A stretch of DNA of 64,000 bases from Oscillospiraceae bacterium (GTDB lineage: Bacteria > Bacillota > Clostridia > Oscillospirales > Ruminococcaceae): assembly GCA_012520915.1 (NCBI GenBank), contig JAAYNJ010000022.1:62001-126000 (forward strand), given 5' to 3'. The stretch's first letter is position 1. Every line of letters begins with the position of its first letter. The notes beneath the pieces are model-generated. The model worked only from the letters and a program-made list of their open reading frames with translations. It was not told the DNA's origin and did not search any database. Both the position numbers and the translations under genes were made by a program. Of this stretch, positions 52,993 to 63,384 are shown in pieces.

Positions 52993-54168
52993 CTAGCTGC
53001 TTTTGAGTCTTTTGAGCTTTGGAATTAGTATTGAGGTGTATATGGTGAAAGAAACCAGCAACATTGCACTTGCGGATAAGAACATGGCAGTATATCCGAA
53101 GTTTTGAGACACCACACCGTGGACAGCACCGCCTACGCCGTTGCCGATATCATTAAAAAGACTATAGGTGGCATTTGCTGCACCCTTTCTGTTTTCAGGA
53201 GATATTCTAAAAATAAATGAATTCAGTATCGGACTTGATGTCCCGTTTCCGAATCCGCAAAGCAGGCCGGACAATACAACCGCCACTGTCGATTTAGCAA
53301 AGGCGACGATAACGATGCCGACAAAAAATATCAATATGCCGCCGATTACCGTTCTGTTTTCGCCCAGGTTTCTTGTTAAAAAGCTTGTTACGCCTCTCGC
53401 GACAATCAAAGCTATACCGTTAAACACGAAAAATACACTTATACTTTCAATACCCCTTGAAAGTCCTGCAGCGGTCATGAAGTTGTTGATTGAACTGTTG
53501 CCCATGAAGATAAAACATGATATTACGGAAGGAATTATTACGGAGAATTCGATAAACTTTGAAATTCCCCGCCGTTCGTCATTTTCTATCGATTTTGATA
53601 CAAATTTTACGCTCTTATCCGTTCTGGTCATAAAAGCGACGAACAAACAGCCGACAATTACGATTATACTGGCTGAAATCAATAAAATATTGAAACCATA
53701 TTTTTCATATAATGATTTTCCCAGAATCGGACCTGTAACAAAACAGAGAGTACCCGAAATTCCGTAATAACCGAGCCCCTCAACCATTCTGTCTTTCGGA
53801 ACCACATCGGCAATCAGTGTAGCGGCGGAAGATGTATACAAAGCGGATGTTATTCCCTGCATAAGTCTCAAAGCAAACAGAATCTCGACTTTAACGGCGG
53901 CAAAGTAAGCTAGTGTATTTATCACATATGCGATACATCCTATGTACAATATCGGTTTTCTGCCAACCCTGTCCAACATTGAGCCCAAAATTGGCCTGCT
54001 GAACATCATTATAAGTGTCATAGAAAGTATCATTGTTCCGGTTATTGAGTTATTGCCTCCAATGTCGTTTACATAAAGCGGAAGAATAGCCTGAATGGAA
54101 ACAAAAGATGTTCCGACAAGATAGTTTGAAAAGAACATCAGAGTAAAGTCGCGATTCCATAACTTCAT
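52993..54168 (-). CDS. MFS transporter
   Basis: A major facilitator protein of about 391 residues with helix 2-3 loop MLDRVGRKPILY, a charged middle linker and about 12 membrane segments. The substrate is unknown; similar proteins export drugs or sugars. Start ATG after a GGGGGTG site. Confidence 0.88.
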   Translation of the reverse strand: MKLWNRDFTLMFFSNYLVGTSFVSIQAILPLYVNDIGGNNSITGTMILSMTLIMMFSRPILGSMLDRVGRKPILYIGCIAYVINTLAYFAAVKVEILFALRLMQGITSALYTSSAATLIADVVPKDRMVEGLGYYGISGTLCFVTGPILGKSLYEKYGFNILLISASIIVIVGCLFVAFMTRTDKSVKFVSKSIENDERRGISKFIEFSVIIPSVISCFIFMGNSSINNFMTAAGLSRGIESISVFFVFNGIALIVARGVTSFLTRNLGENRTVIGGILIFFVGIVIVAFAKSTVAVVLSGLLCGFGNGTSSPILNSFIFRISPENRKGAANATYSLFNDIGNGVGGAVHGVVSQNFGYTAMFLSASAMLLVSFTIYTSILIPKLKRLKSS

Positions 54169-54383
54169 TTGCACCCCCAAAAAGCGCTGAATTAATTGGC
54201 GAATTTCCTTAGTAAATTGTTATTATAAAAAATTCTGCCTATAATACAATAACATTTTTGATGTCTAATATAAAGCCGGATTAATTTAGTTAAAAGCAAT
54301 GTTGGAATGATAATTTATATATCGACAAATTTTCTAAAACGCGTTATGATATTCAGATACCGAGGATAATGTAAAATGAAAAT

Positions 54384-54459
54384 GCGGGTTTAGCTCATCC
54401 GGTAGAGCGTCTGCTTCCCAAGCAGAAGGTGGCGAGTTCGAGCCTCGTAACCCGCTCCA
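54384..54459 (+). tRNA. tRNA-Gly (anticodon CCC)
   Basis: A 76-base tRNA with acceptor GCGGGTT/AACCCGC, discriminator T, encoded CCA, anticodon stem TCTGC/GCAGA with loop TTCCCAA (CCC) and a normal T arm. Confidence 0.97.
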
Positions 54460-54464
54460 AGTTT

Positions 54465-54492
54465 AGCAGCAGGTTGAATTCAACCTGCTGCT
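54465..54492 (+). terminator. Hairpin after tRNA-Gly
   Basis: A perfect 28-base palindrome AGCAGCAGGTTGAA / TTCAACCTGCTGCT followed by TTTGTG. Terminator-like, although the T tail is short. Confidence 0.6.
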
Positions 54493-54554
54493 TTGTGTAA
54501 ATTGTTAGCTTTTATAAAAACTATAAAAAGAACCTTTGATTGTCTTATTTTATA

Positions 54555-55184
54555 TTATTCTTTTATCTCAACTATTCTGCCGGAAAAAGAAAGGAACAGG
54601 CAGACAATAATGGAAATAATCATTTCCGGTATGATGTACGTAGAATTATAAATAATGCTATAGATGACGGAAAGAGAGTTGCCGGTGAAGGTTGCCATAA
54701 TTGTCCTGCCGAATTCTCCGGTTTCACCGAAAAACCATTCCGCATATTCTGAAAAGAAAATATATCCGGATACAAAATGACAAAGGAATCTTAAAAAAAT
54801 TGAAACAAAAGCACCCAAAGAAAGAGCGACTCTCTTGGATTCTATTTTATACCTGAACAATCCCCCGAAACCTATCATTGTATATGCCAGAATATAGTCG
54901 AGGAATAAAATCATAATTGTAGAAAACGGCGACATACCTCCTACGCCTGATATTCCGGTAAACATATTCAGTAGGCCGAATACAAAAGCGGATATTAAGC
55001 CCCATTTTATACCTCTTCGATATGAAATGAGAATTATTGGGACCATACTGGCAAATGTAATTGAACCGCCATATGGAAGAAACTTCAACTCAAAGAGTGA
55101 CAACACAAATGCCAATGCTATAAGTAGCGAATTTTCCGTGAGAGCATTAATCCTGTTGTTTTTTTTGTTGTTGTTTTGCATCAT
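54555..55184 (-). CDS. thiT: Thiamine transporter ThiT (ECF S component)
   Basis: A hydrophobic protein of about 209 residues with around six membrane helices. Segments FRTIMATFTGNSLSV and the N-terminal ALAFVLSLFELKFLPYGGSI match ThiT. It binds thiamine and works with an ECF energising module not seen here. It is directly under a TPP riboswitch. ATG 55184 (or the next one at 55181) after AGGAG. Confidence 0.9.
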   Translation of the reverse strand: MMQNNNKKNNRINALTENSLLIALAFVLSLFELKFLPYGGSITFASMVPIILISYRRGIKWGLISAFVFGLLNMFTGISGVGGMSPFSTIMILFLDYILAYTMIGFGGLFRYKIESKRVALSLGAFVSIFLRFLCHFVSGYIFFSEYAEWFFGETGEFGRTIMATFTGNSLSVIYSIIYNSTYIIPEMIISIIVCLFLSFSGRIVEIKE

Positions 55185-55246
55185 AATCTCCTTTTGAAAA
55201 TGGGGATAAATTCTGGGAGACGAGATAAATGGTAAAATCAAGCAAC

Positions 55247-55270
55247 AAAAAAGCCTACACGGATGTAGGC
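55247..55270 (-). terminator. Riboswitch terminator
   Basis: Stem GCCTACATCCGTGTAGGC followed by six T residues on the minus strand, between the TPP aptamer and thiT. Confidence 0.85.
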
Positions 55271-55366
55271 GATTAAGAGCTATATTTACACTCCCTACGC
55301 CGGCATTATCCGGATCAGGTTCAAGGGATTAGGTAATACCTATCTCAGCCTCTCGGCACCCCTGTG
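55271..55366 (-). ncRNA. TPP riboswitch (THI element)
   Basis: Minus strand shows GGGGTGCC, GGCTGAGA, CCCTTGAACCTGATCCGG, and AATGCCGGCGTAGGGA in order, the conserved core of the TPP aptamer. It should switch off thiT when thiamine pyrophosphate is abundant, via the adjacent terminator. Confidence 0.96.
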
Positions 55367-55424
55367 TTTATATTGTTCTTTTTATACATTATTTGACAAA
55401 AAGTGTCAAGAAAACGGACTAATA

Positions 55425-56063
55425 TTAATCGATGTGAGATTTCCCGTAGGGACATATATCGGACAGAAAACAGTTGTGGCATTTAGGTGAACGCGCTGTA
55501 CAGACCGCTCTGCCGTGCAAAACAAGTCTATGGCAAAAGTCATTTGATTCTTCGGGAGGAATGATTTTTCTTAGGTCGAATTCAACGGTTTGAGGGTTTT
55601 TTGATGCAGTCAGACCCAACCTTCCCGATAACCGTATGCAGTGAGTATCTGCGACTATCGCGGGTTTTCCGAAAATATCGCCTAACAGAAGATTTGCGGA
55701 TTTTCTGCCGACCCCCGGGATTTTCAATAGTTCATCCATATCATCCGGAATCTTTTTATCGTATTTATCAATGAGCATATTCATTGAAAGGCTAATGTCC
55801 CTCGCCTTTACATTTCCAAGACCGCAGGGGCGAACTATTTCGGCAATATCTTCAACCGGAGCGCCGGCAAGCGCTTCAATGCTGGGATACTTTTTGAATA
55901 AAATTTTAGTAACTTCATTCACCCTTAAATCGGTACATTGTGCCGCGAGTCTTACCGATACCATAAGCTGCCAGGCATTATCAAAATTCAGCGTTGTTTC
56001 TGCGAGCGGATAAGCGGATTTAAGTCTTTTTATCAAAGTGCCTACATAAATTTTATTTTTCAT
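55425..56063 (-). CDS. nth: Endonuclease III
   Basis: A 212-residue glycosylase/AP lyase with helix-hairpin-helix LLKIPGVGRKSAN (catalytic Lys), the catalytic Asp in IVADTHCIRL, and the 4Fe-4S C-X6-C-X2-C-X5-C at the C-terminus (CTARSPKCHNCFLSDIC). It removes oxidised pyrimidines. Confidence 0.95.
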   Translation of the reverse strand: MKNKIYVGTLIKRLKSAYPLAETTLNFDNAWQLMVSVRLAAQCTDLRVNEVTKILFKKYPSIEALAGAPVEDIAEIVRPCGLGNVKARDISLSMNMLIDKYDKKIPDDMDELLKIPGVGRKSANLLLGDIFGKPAIVADTHCIRLSGRLGLTASKNPQTVEFDLRKIIPPEESNDFCHRLVLHGRAVCTARSPKCHNCFLSDICPYGKSHID

Positions 56064-56214
56064 TTGCTTCCCTTATTGTATCTACAGATGAAATAAATCG
56101 ATTTGGAAAATAAGAAATGTTTGCTGTATCAATAGCCTTAATGGAAAATGATGGATTTACAGCAGAATCTTTGTTATAATCGCTGAAGAAAAATTTGTTA
56201 ATTGGAGGAATAGA

Positions 56215-57468
56215 ATGTATAGCGATCACTACGACATTTTATCAGTTATCGATCGTGAGGACAATGAGTTGGCTTCGATGATTTCCAGAGAACAATTGCG
56301 TCAACATACAAATATTGAACTCATCGCATCTGAAAATATGGTTTCCCCGGCCGTAATGGCTGCGATGGGGAGCGTTTTGACCAACAAGTATGCAGAGGGA
56401 TATCCCGGGAAAAGATACTATGGCGGGTGCAAATATGTTGATGAGGTTGAAACATTAGCTATTGAAAGGGCCAAGAAGCTTTTTAGTGCTGAGCATGCCA
56501 ATGTTCAGCCCCATTCCGGAGCTCAGGCTAATATGGCTGCGTATCAAGCGCTCATTAAACCCGGGGACAAAGTGCTTGGAATGAACCTGTCACATGGAGG
56601 ACACCTTACGCACGGATCTCCTGTCAATGCTTCAGGCAAGCTATATGATTATTACCACTACGGGGTTAACATAGACACGGGATTTATCGATTATGAAGAT
56701 GTGGAGCGAAAAGCAAAAGAAATTAAACCGAGCTTGATAGTTGCGGGCGCAAGTGCATATACAAGAACTATTGATTTTGAAAAGTTTTCTCAAATTGCAA
56801 AGGAAGTGGGGGCTCTGTTTATGGTTGATATGGCGCATATTGCCGGCCTGGTTGCCACCGGACACCATCCTTCCCCCATACCATATGCAGATGTTGTGAC
56901 AACGACTACGCACAAAACACTCCGAGGTCCCAGAGGCGGAATGATTTTGTGCAGGGAAAAGTTTTCAATGGCAGTTGACAAAGCCGTGTTTCCCGGAAGC
57001 CAGGGCGGGCCGCTCATGCATGTTATTGCAGCGAAAGCGGTGTGCTTCAAAGAAGCGCTCTCAGAGAGTTTCGGTGATTATTCAAGAAGAATTATTGAAA
57101 ATGCTGCTGCGCTATCCGAATCGCTGATGAAATCCGGAATCAAACTTGTAAGCGACGGAACGGACAATCACATGATGTTGATAGACCTGAGAAAAAGCGA
57201 GGTTAGCGGAAAAGAGCTGGAATCAATGCTTGACGAAGTAAATATCACCGCAAATAAGAATTACATTCCCGGCGACACCAGAAAACCTACCGTTACAAGC
57301 GGATTGAGAGTGGGAACACCTGCCGTAACTACACGAGGTTTCGGAGAAAGGGAAATGCATTTGATAGCCGGCTTTATTGTTGAAGTTATAAATAACTTTG
57401 ATAATTCAAAAGAAAGAATTAAAAAAGAAGTTGCGGAAATTTGTAATGCTTTTCCGGTATATCGATAA
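56215..57468 (+). CDS. glyA: Serine hydroxymethyltransferase
   Basis: A 417-residue PLP enzyme with [12 protein letters not shown], the active-site Lys in [14 protein letters not shown] and a C-terminal TRGFGEREM. It interconverts serine and glycine with methylene-tetrahydrofolate, linking to the Gcv system and to ThyX. TTGGAGG precedes the ATG. Confidence 0.97.
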   Translation: MYSDHYDILSVIDREDNELASMISREQLRQHTNIELIASENMVSPAVMAAMGSVLTNKYAEGYPGKRYYGGCKYVDEVETLAIERAKKLFSAEHANVQPHSGAQANMAAYQALIKPGDKVLGMNLSHGGHLTHGSPVNASGKLYDYYHYGVNIDTGFIDYEDVERKAKEIKPSLIVAGASAYTRTIDFEKFSQIAKEVGALFMVDMAHIAGLVATGHHPSPIPYADVVTTTTHKTLRGPRGGMILCREKFSMAVDKAVFPGSQGGPLMHVIAAKAVCFKEALSESFGDYSRRIIENAAALSESLMKSGIKLVSDGTDNHMMLIDLRKSEVSGKELESMLDEVNITANKNYIPGDTRKPTVTSGLRVGTPAVTTRGFGEREMHLIAGFIVEVINNFDNSKERIKKEVAEICNAFPVYR

Positions 57469-57472
57469 AATT

Positions 57473-57509
57473 TACCGGGTTCAAATGTTCGTGTTGAACC
57501 CGGTTTTTT
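57473..57509 (+). terminator. Rho-independent terminator of glyA
   Basis: CCGGGTTCAA / TTGAACCCGG with a nine-base loop and six T residues. Confidence 0.9.
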
Positions 57510-57521
57510 ATTGGAGGTAAA

Positions 57522-58097
57522 GTGAAAAAAGGATATAAATTTTATTTAGAAACGAAAAGGTTGATTCTTAGAAACTTTCGAAGAGATGACAGCACAGACC
57601 TTTACGAGTATCTTTCAGATAGAGAAAATGTGAAATTTGAACCTTATGATATACTGAGCCTTAAGGATTGTAAGAATGAAGCCCGGCTTCGAGAAAAGAA
57701 TTTCAGCTATATTGCATGTGAGTTAAAAGAGTCGGGGAAAATGATAGGAAATATCTATTTTAATCAGACGCTACCGTACGAGTATATGACCTGGGAGCTT
57801 GGATACATTTTTAATCCGAATTACCATAAAATGGGTTTTGCGACTGAGGCTTCGATCAAAGTGCTCGAATATGGATTTGATGTTCTTGGAGTAAGAAGAG
57901 TTATTGCCAATTGCGATGTAAAAAACCGTTCTTCTGCCAGGGTTATGGAACGACTCCAGATGAGGTTGGAAAAATGCTCCAAAGAAGAACTTTTCTTTAA
58001 GAGAGATCACACGGGACAACCAATTTATAAGGATACGCTTCAATATGCAATTCTAAAAAAAGAATTTGATGAAAAAAGAGAAGCGGGACGGTATTAA
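57522..58097 (+). CDS. GNAT family N-acetyltransferase (RimJ/RimL-like)
   Basis: A 191-residue protein: TKRLILRNFRRDDSTDLYEYL start, WELGYIFNPNYHKMGFATEAS with the acetyl-CoA loop, and NRSSARVMERLQM, as in RimJ/RimL N-acetyltransferases. Substrate unknown. GTG start with GGAGG close upstream. Confidence 0.85.
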   Translation: MKKGYKFYLETKRLILRNFRRDDSTDLYEYLSDRENVKFEPYDILSLKDCKNEARLREKNFSYIACELKESGKMIGNIYFNQTLPYEYMTWELGYIFNPNYHKMGFATEASIKVLEYGFDVLGVRRVIANCDVKNRSSARVMERLQMRLEKCSKEELFFKRDHTGQPIYKDTLQYAILKKEFDEKREAGRY

Positions 58098-58167
58098 ACT
58101 AAAAAACACCTTTAAACAGATTTTGATTGTAGAAACTCAAGGTTCATATTCATAATATATTCGGATA

Positions 58168-59439
58168 ATGAAGATAAGTACTTTTAAAAAACTGACAATT
58201 TTAGTTGCTGTTATAGCTCTTGTTCTTTCAGGATGCAGATTGCAGGTTGAGGATTTGTTAAAGGCGCCTTCCCCGACAAGTGATCAGTTGAGAATTTTGG
58301 AAGAAATCAAATCTAAGATAGGAGAGAATGTAGTTCTTCGCTATCCTTTATCCGGAAACAGGAGGGCTCCTATCCAAATGATTGATTTGGATGGCGACGG
58401 AATGCTGGAAGCTGTTGTTTTCTACACTATTCAATCGGAAAGCCCGCTAACTAATATTTCGGTGTTGAAAAATTATGGAGATGATTGGATTCTAACCGAC
58501 ACAATAGCGGGAGCCGGAGGGAATGTAAATCGCGTTAGATTATTGGAAGGCAGTAGTAAAGCAGATAGACCGATACTTGTAGAATGGATGTCGACGGATA
58601 GTCAAAGAGTGTCCGTATACAGTTATGTTTTAGGGAAACTGGTCATCGGATTTGAAGAAAATTGTTTCCAAATAATTGCAGATGACATTGACGGTGACGG
58701 ACTAATTGAATTTTGTTACATTACCGAAGCGGTTGACGGTGAAATCCCGAAGATAAAATATGTTGACGGGGTGGAAAGTTCGTTTTCCATTGTTGGTGAA
58801 AAATCTTTGGACTCCGATGTGGTGAGCAGCATAAATATGATATCCGGAAAGATCAGTGACGGTAGATATATTGTGTACGTTGATCAGTACCTTGAAGACG
58901 GCACGAATGTAACCTCTCTGTATTCCATAAGTTCAAACGGTCTGAATTCGTTTGAAACCGAAGACTATAACTTGAAATTACTGACGAAGAGGAATTCGGA
59001 TAAGCTATTGTGCGGTGTATCATCATCATCGAACAAAAAGATACTTATACCGACCGAAACGCCTCCAAGAGAAGACATTCTTTTTCCCGAAATATGGAAA
59101 TACTGGTATGATGTTTATGATGGAACGCCGAGATTTTCGTTGGCTACTTTTGTTAACAACGATTTTAACCTCAATGTGGGAATCCCTGATTCCTGGTTAA
59201 ATGAAGTAACATATTCATTTGATGAAAATGAAAAACTTTTTGTCTTTTTTGTGGCGGAAACGGGTGAAGTTTATCTGGAAATAAAAGTCCTGTCCGTAGG
59301 GGAATCCCCGGATTCATACATTGAGAAAGGTTTTGAAGCGGTGGAAACCCGAAGCGGGGCGTATAGATACTATTTGAGATGCGAAAGGATGTTTTCCGAA
59401 AAGTCGTTTATCAAGTACAACTTTTTTGCGACAGAGTGA
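58168..59439 (+). CDS. Lipoprotein with VCBS/FG-GAP-like repeats
   Basis: A 423-residue putative lipoprotein. Signal peptide with lipobox LVLSGC (Cys23). Two calcium-loop-like DLDGDGMLE and DIDGDGLIE motifs resemble FG-GAP/VCBS blades. No enzymatic motif seen. The response regulator follows 32 bases after, so it may be a membrane partner of the two-component system. Confidence 0.72.
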   Translation: MKISTFKKLTILVAVIALVLSGCRLQVEDLLKAPSPTSDQLRILEEIKSKIGENVVLRYPLSGNRRAPIQMIDLDGDGMLEAVVFYTIQSESPLTNISVLKNYGDDWILTDTIAGAGGNVNRVRLLEGSSKADRPILVEWMSTDSQRVSVYSYVLGKLVIGFEENCFQIIADDIDGDGLIEFCYITEAVDGEIPKIKYVDGVESSFSIVGEKSLDSDVVSSINMISGKISDGRYIVYVDQYLEDGTNVTSLYSISSNGLNSFETEDYNLKLLTKRNSDKLLCGVSSSSNKKILIPTETPPREDILFPEIWKYWYDVYDGTPRFSLATFVNNDFNLNVGIPDSWLNEVTYSFDENEKLFVFFVAETGEVYLEIKVLSVGESPDSYIEKGFEAVETRSGAYRYYLRCERMFSEKSFIKYNFFATE

Positions 59440-59470
59440 ATAAGGGCATAACAGACTTTGGAGGTTGACA

Positions 59471-60166
59471 ATGAAAAGGCTGCTAATAGTTGAAGATGAA
59501 CAATCAATTAGAGAATTATTGGCATTGAATCTTGAGAGAGCCGGGTTTGAAGTTGTGACTTCAAAAACAGGTGAAGAAGCGATTGACATATTGTTAAAAG
59601 ATGAAATAGGTTTTGATGTTGCAATTCTGGATGTGATGCTGCCGGGAATAAGCGGATTTGAAGTTTGCAAAGAAATTAGAATGAGCAATGATACTATAGG
59701 CATTCTGATGCTCACTGCAAAATCACAGGAATCGGATAAAATACACGGATTAGCGATAGGTGCGGATGACTACATAGTTAAACCGTTCGGTATAAATGAG
59801 TTAATTGCAAGAATCGATGCAGTATATAGAAGGACTCCCAATGCAATTAAGTCTGTAAATGATAAAAAGGGTCTGGTAAGTGGAAATTTTTGTCTTGATA
59901 TAGATTCCAGGACATTCATGAAAGGGCAAAAGCAGCTCGACCTGACCCAAGTTGAGTTCCAGATAATGGAACTGTTTTTTGAGAATCCGGGCGTAGCTCT
60001 GGACAGGGATACTATTTTGCAGAGAGTTTGGGGAGAAAATTATTATGGAGAGGTCAAAATAGTTGATGTGAATATCAGAAGGTTGAGGATGAAGATTGAA
60101 GACGAGCCTTCCAATCCGAAGAATATTTTGACTGTTTGGGGATATGGATACAGATGGAATCCCTGA
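59471..60166 (+). CDS. Response regulator, OmpR/PhoB family
   Basis: A 231-residue regulator. Receiver domain with DE near the start, phospho-acceptor Asp in VAILDVMLPG, and Lys in IVKPFG; C-terminal winged helix with GYGYRWNP. The ATG has GGAGG upstream; a TTG two codons earlier is disfavoured. It pairs with the histidine kinase 18 bases downstream. Confidence 0.95.
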   Translation: MKRLLIVEDEQSIRELLALNLERAGFEVVTSKTGEEAIDILLKDEIGFDVAILDVMLPGISGFEVCKEIRMSNDTIGILMLTAKSQESDKIHGLAIGADDYIVKPFGINELIARIDAVYRRTPNAIKSVNDKKGLVSGNFCLDIDSRTFMKGQKQLDLTQVEFQIMELFFENPGVALDRDTILQRVWGENYYGEVKIVDVNIRRLRMKIEDEPSNPKNILTVWGYGYRWNP

Positions 60167-60184
60167 AAGACTGGTAATTTCAAA

Positions 60185-61630
60185 ATGCAGAAAACTAAAA
60201 TGCAAAAAAAGAGCAGAAAACGAAGCATTGCAAAACGATGGTTTTTCGGGAGCCTCATGTGGGTTATTGCTATTCTTACTGTCGGAGGAACAGCAGTAAT
60301 AATTTCGTTGAGGGATAACTACTATAATTCAACGGCAATGGTAATGAGATATAAAATCAATTCTTTTCAGCTTCCGCCGAGCGATAGTTCGGAAATCAGT
60401 CGTGCAAGAGAGATGCAACGACTTGTTGAGGATTTTCCGGAGAAAGACAAGTTTGAGTTTATGCTGATGGGGGCATCGGGAGAGGTTATTATAACTTCAA
60501 GCGGATTTGATAAAGCTCAGGACGAAAAAATCGAGGACTATTTTCTTGCAATAGAAAGCCCCGAAAAAATAGGGGAACATTTGACATACTCCTCTACCGG
60601 CGAACATATAATGGCTGTTACAAGACTATTTCCTTACCCAATCAGCGGGAAAATCACAGGGATCCGACTTGTCACATCACTCAAAGTAATAGATGATAAA
60701 ATTGTCGAATCCGCCTATTTGGTTGCTTTAACATGTTTGATTATATTGGCGTTTTCGATTTTTTCCGGAATTTATTTTGTAAGATCAATTGCCATACCTA
60801 TTGGAAACTTAGGCAATACCGCCCAAAAAATAGCCGATGGAGACTATGATGCCAGAATAGAAAAAAAATATGACGATGAGATAGGAGATTTATGTGACAT
60901 AATCAATGACATGGCTTTTAAGCTGTCGGCAACCGAAAGAACTAAAAATGAGTTTATCTCATCCGTATCACATGAACTCAGGACTCCTCTTACATCAATT
61001 AAAGGGTGGGGAGAAACAATAGTTTCATCGGATAAAAGTGATGGTACTTTTGATAAAGGGATGAAAATAATTATCGATGAAACCGATAGATTGTCCTATC
61101 TCGTTGAAGACCTTTTGGACTTTTCTCATATGCAAAGTGGCGGAATGACAATAGAGAAAAAGGTAATAGATATAGTTGCAGAGCTGTCGGATGCAGTGCT
61201 TTCGATTGAAAATCGCGCTCAAAGAAAGAATGTTGAGATAGTTTACTGTGAGCCGGAAGAGATGATTCCGGTATTTGCCGATACGAATAGACTCAGGCAG
61301 GTTTTTGCAAATATTTTGGACAATGCCATAAAATATTCAAGATGCGGTGATAAAATTACCGTTACGGTAGAAACGGATAAGAGCACGGTCACTATTAGAG
61401 TAGCTGACCAGGGTTTAGGTATACCGAAGGACGATTTACCGAAAATAAAAGAAAAATTTTTCAAAGGTTCAAATTCTTTGAAGGGATCGGGCATCGGACT
61501 TGCAATATCCGATGAAATTATGAAGCAACACAATGGAGGCATAGAAATAACCAGCAAGCTGAATTTCGGAACCGAAGTTTTGGTTTGGCTTCCATTGGTC
61601 AATCGAAATATAAACGGTGAAAATGAATAA
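60185..61630 (+). CDS. Sensor histidine kinase
   Basis: A 481-residue kinase with two membrane segments around a short outer domain, a HAMP linker (IAIPIGNLGNTAQKIADGDYDA), the H box SHELRTPLTS, N box NILDNAIKYS and G boxes DQGLGIPKDD. Resembles the PhoR/ResE group. It probably senses wall or surface cues with the lipoprotein upstream, which is inference. Confidence 0.95.
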   Translation: MQKTKMQKKSRKRSIAKRWFFGSLMWVIAILTVGGTAVIISLRDNYYNSTAMVMRYKINSFQLPPSDSSEISRAREMQRLVEDFPEKDKFEFMLMGASGEVIITSSGFDKAQDEKIEDYFLAIESPEKIGEHLTYSSTGEHIMAVTRLFPYPISGKITGIRLVTSLKVIDDKIVESAYLVALTCLIILAFSIFSGIYFVRSIAIPIGNLGNTAQKIADGDYDARIEKKYDDEIGDLCDIINDMAFKLSATERTKNEFISSVSHELRTPLTSIKGWGETIVSSDKSDGTFDKGMKIIIDETDRLSYLVEDLLDFSHMQSGGMTIEKKVIDIVAELSDAVLSIENRAQRKNVEIVYCEPEEMIPVFADTNRLRQVFANILDNAIKYSRCGDKITVTVETDKSTVTIRVADQGLGIPKDDLPKIKEKFFKGSNSLKGSGIGLAISDEIMKQHNGGIEITSKLNFGTEVLVWLPLVNRNINGENE

Positions 61631-62549
61631 AAAGAGAAATGAAAAACCGACAGTCGGGGGACAGGCTCTTATTGAAGGAATATATATGAGAGGGCCCTAT
61701 AAAGGTTGTATCGCTGTAAGAAAGCCTGACAACAGCATTTATATTGAAACTGAAAGTTTGACTCAGGTCAAGGGTAAGAAGATACCTGTCTTGAGGGGAA
61801 TAATTGCAATGATCGAAAGTCTGAAAACAGGCTATTCATGCATTATGAAATCTGCCGACATCTCAATGGAAAGCGAATCGCAGGAAGGGAAATTCGAACT
61901 CTTTTTGAAGCGGATCTTCGGAGAAGGAGCAGCTAAGGTTATAGAAGTGTTTTCGGGGGTTTTAGGTATCCTGCTATCCGTTTTTCTTTTTATTGCACTT
62001 CCTACATATCTGTCTTCGGGAATTGACAGACTGATACCGCTTGGCGTTTTCCGAACTTTGATTGAGGGAGTAATAAAAATATTTATTTTTATAGGGTATT
62101 TGTTTTTGGCAACAAGAAACAAAGATATCAGGAGAGTGTTTGAATACCATGGCGCAGAGCATAAGTCGGTCTCATGCTATGAGGCGGGTGAAATGCTGAC
62201 AGTTGAAAATGTGAAAAAACACTCGAGATTCCATCCGCGGTGTGGAACGAGTTATATTTTTCTTGTGCTGATAGTTAGTATTTTGGTTTTTTCATTCGTT
62301 CCTATTGAAGATGCCTTGTTGAGGACAGGCTTGAAATTAGTATCCGTTCCTCTGGTAATGGGGTTGTCATACGAGATTCTGCGGTTTACCGGAAAGAATA
62401 ACGGAATCCTTTCAAAAATAATTGCCTCTCCCGGTCTTTGGGTTCAGAGATTGACGACTTTTGAACCCGATGAGTATCAAATCGAAGTAGCAATCGCGGC
62501 GCTTTGTCAGGTTATTCCGGATGAGGGGCAAATCTGTGGAAATGCTTAG
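61623..62549 (+). CDS. yqhQ: DUF1385 membrane protein YqhQ
   Basis: A protein of about 308 residues with VGGQALIEGIYMRGP at the start, several membrane helices, and EYHGAEHKSVSCYEAG, the DUF1385 signature. It overlaps the kinase end by eight bases and prmC by 14. In many Firmicutes the gene sits just before prmC and prfA, as partly here; its function is unsettled. Confidence 0.88.
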   Translation: MNKKRNEKPTVGGQALIEGIYMRGPYKGCIAVRKPDNSIYIETESLTQVKGKKIPVLRGIIAMIESLKTGYSCIMKSADISMESESQEGKFELFLKRIFGEGAAKVIEVFSGVLGILLSVFLFIALPTYLSSGIDRLIPLGVFRTLIEGVIKIFIFIGYLFLATRNKDIRRVFEYHGAEHKSVSCYEAGEMLTVENVKKHSRFHPRCGTSYIFLVLIVSILVFSFVPIEDALLRTGLKLVSVPLVMGLSYEILRFTGKNNGILSKIIASPGLWVQRLTTFEPDEYQIEVAIAALCQVIPDEGQICGNA

Positions 62550-63384
62550 GAGAGATTTATACAAAAAAATTAAAGACACCCTTCTAACTGCCGGCTTCTC
62601 GCTTATCGATGTAAGGGAAATATACAAAATTACAAGCGGTAAGAATATATTTGATACCGACTTTGATGAATTAGCCGATATACTGGAGATCGAAACTGCA
62701 AAAGAACTGACGGAAAAAAGAATGTCGGGTTATCCGATTCAATATATTTGCGGTTCCTGGCCATTTTTGGATTTTGAGCTTGAGGTAAATGAAAATGTTT
62801 TGATACCGAGGCCGGAAACGGAGTCGGTTGCAGATTGCGCAATAGAAATAATTAAAAAATTCCACATGAAGCGCAATATAAATGTCGTTGATCTTTGCAG
62901 CGGAAGCGGTTGTATTGCCATTGCAATAAGCAGAGAGATTGAGGATGCTTCGGTTACCGCTGTGGAAATTTCTATCGGTGCTTACGAAATTTTAACAAGA
63001 AATATCAAACAATTGGCGCCGAAAGTTATTCCCGTATTGGACGATATCTTTCAATATTTGGAAACCATAGAAGATTCCTGCTTGGACATGATAGTATCCA
63101 ATCCTCCTTATGTCTCTTTAAATGACTATTCCGCACTTCAAAAAGAGTTGCATTACGAACCGAGAATTGCTCTGTGCGATGAAGGAGACGGGCTCAATTA
63201 CTATCGTAAGATTTCTAAGAAATTTAAAAGAAAATTAAAAAGACAAGGGCATATTGTTTTTGAAGTTGGCGATAACATGTCAGATGATGTCGGCTCCATA
63301 TTAAAGGAAGATGGATACAAGGATATTGAGACGATTAAAGACGGATTTTTAAATCCAAGAATTGTTATTGCAGTGAACGATTGA
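62536..63384 (+). CDS. prmC: Release factor glutamine methyltransferase
   Basis: A methyltransferase of about 282 residues with VVDLCSGSGCIAIA (SAM binding) and the catalytic SNPPYVS. It methylates the GGQ Gln of RF1 and RF2. The GTG start fits GAGGGG about six bases upstream, better than ATG 62521 or 62542. Confidence 0.93.
   Translation: MEMLRRDLYKKIKDTLLTAGFSLIDVREIYKITSGKNIFDTDFDELADILEIETAKELTEKRMSGYPIQYICGSWPFLDFELEVNENVLIPRPETESVADCAIEIIKKFHMKRNINVVDLCSGSGCIAIAISREIEDASVTAVEISIGAYEILTRNIKQLAPKVIPVLDDIFQYLETIEDSCLDMIVSNPPYVSLNDYSALQKELHYEPRIALCDEGDGLNYYRKISKKFKRKLKRQGHIVFEVGDNMSDDVGSILKEDGYKDIETIKDGFLNPRIVIAVND

Noticed and set aside
53168-53767. Plus-strand ORF of 199 codons antisense to the MFS transporter
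   Set aside because: Composition follows the antisense of a hydrophobic membrane protein, with no ribosome site.
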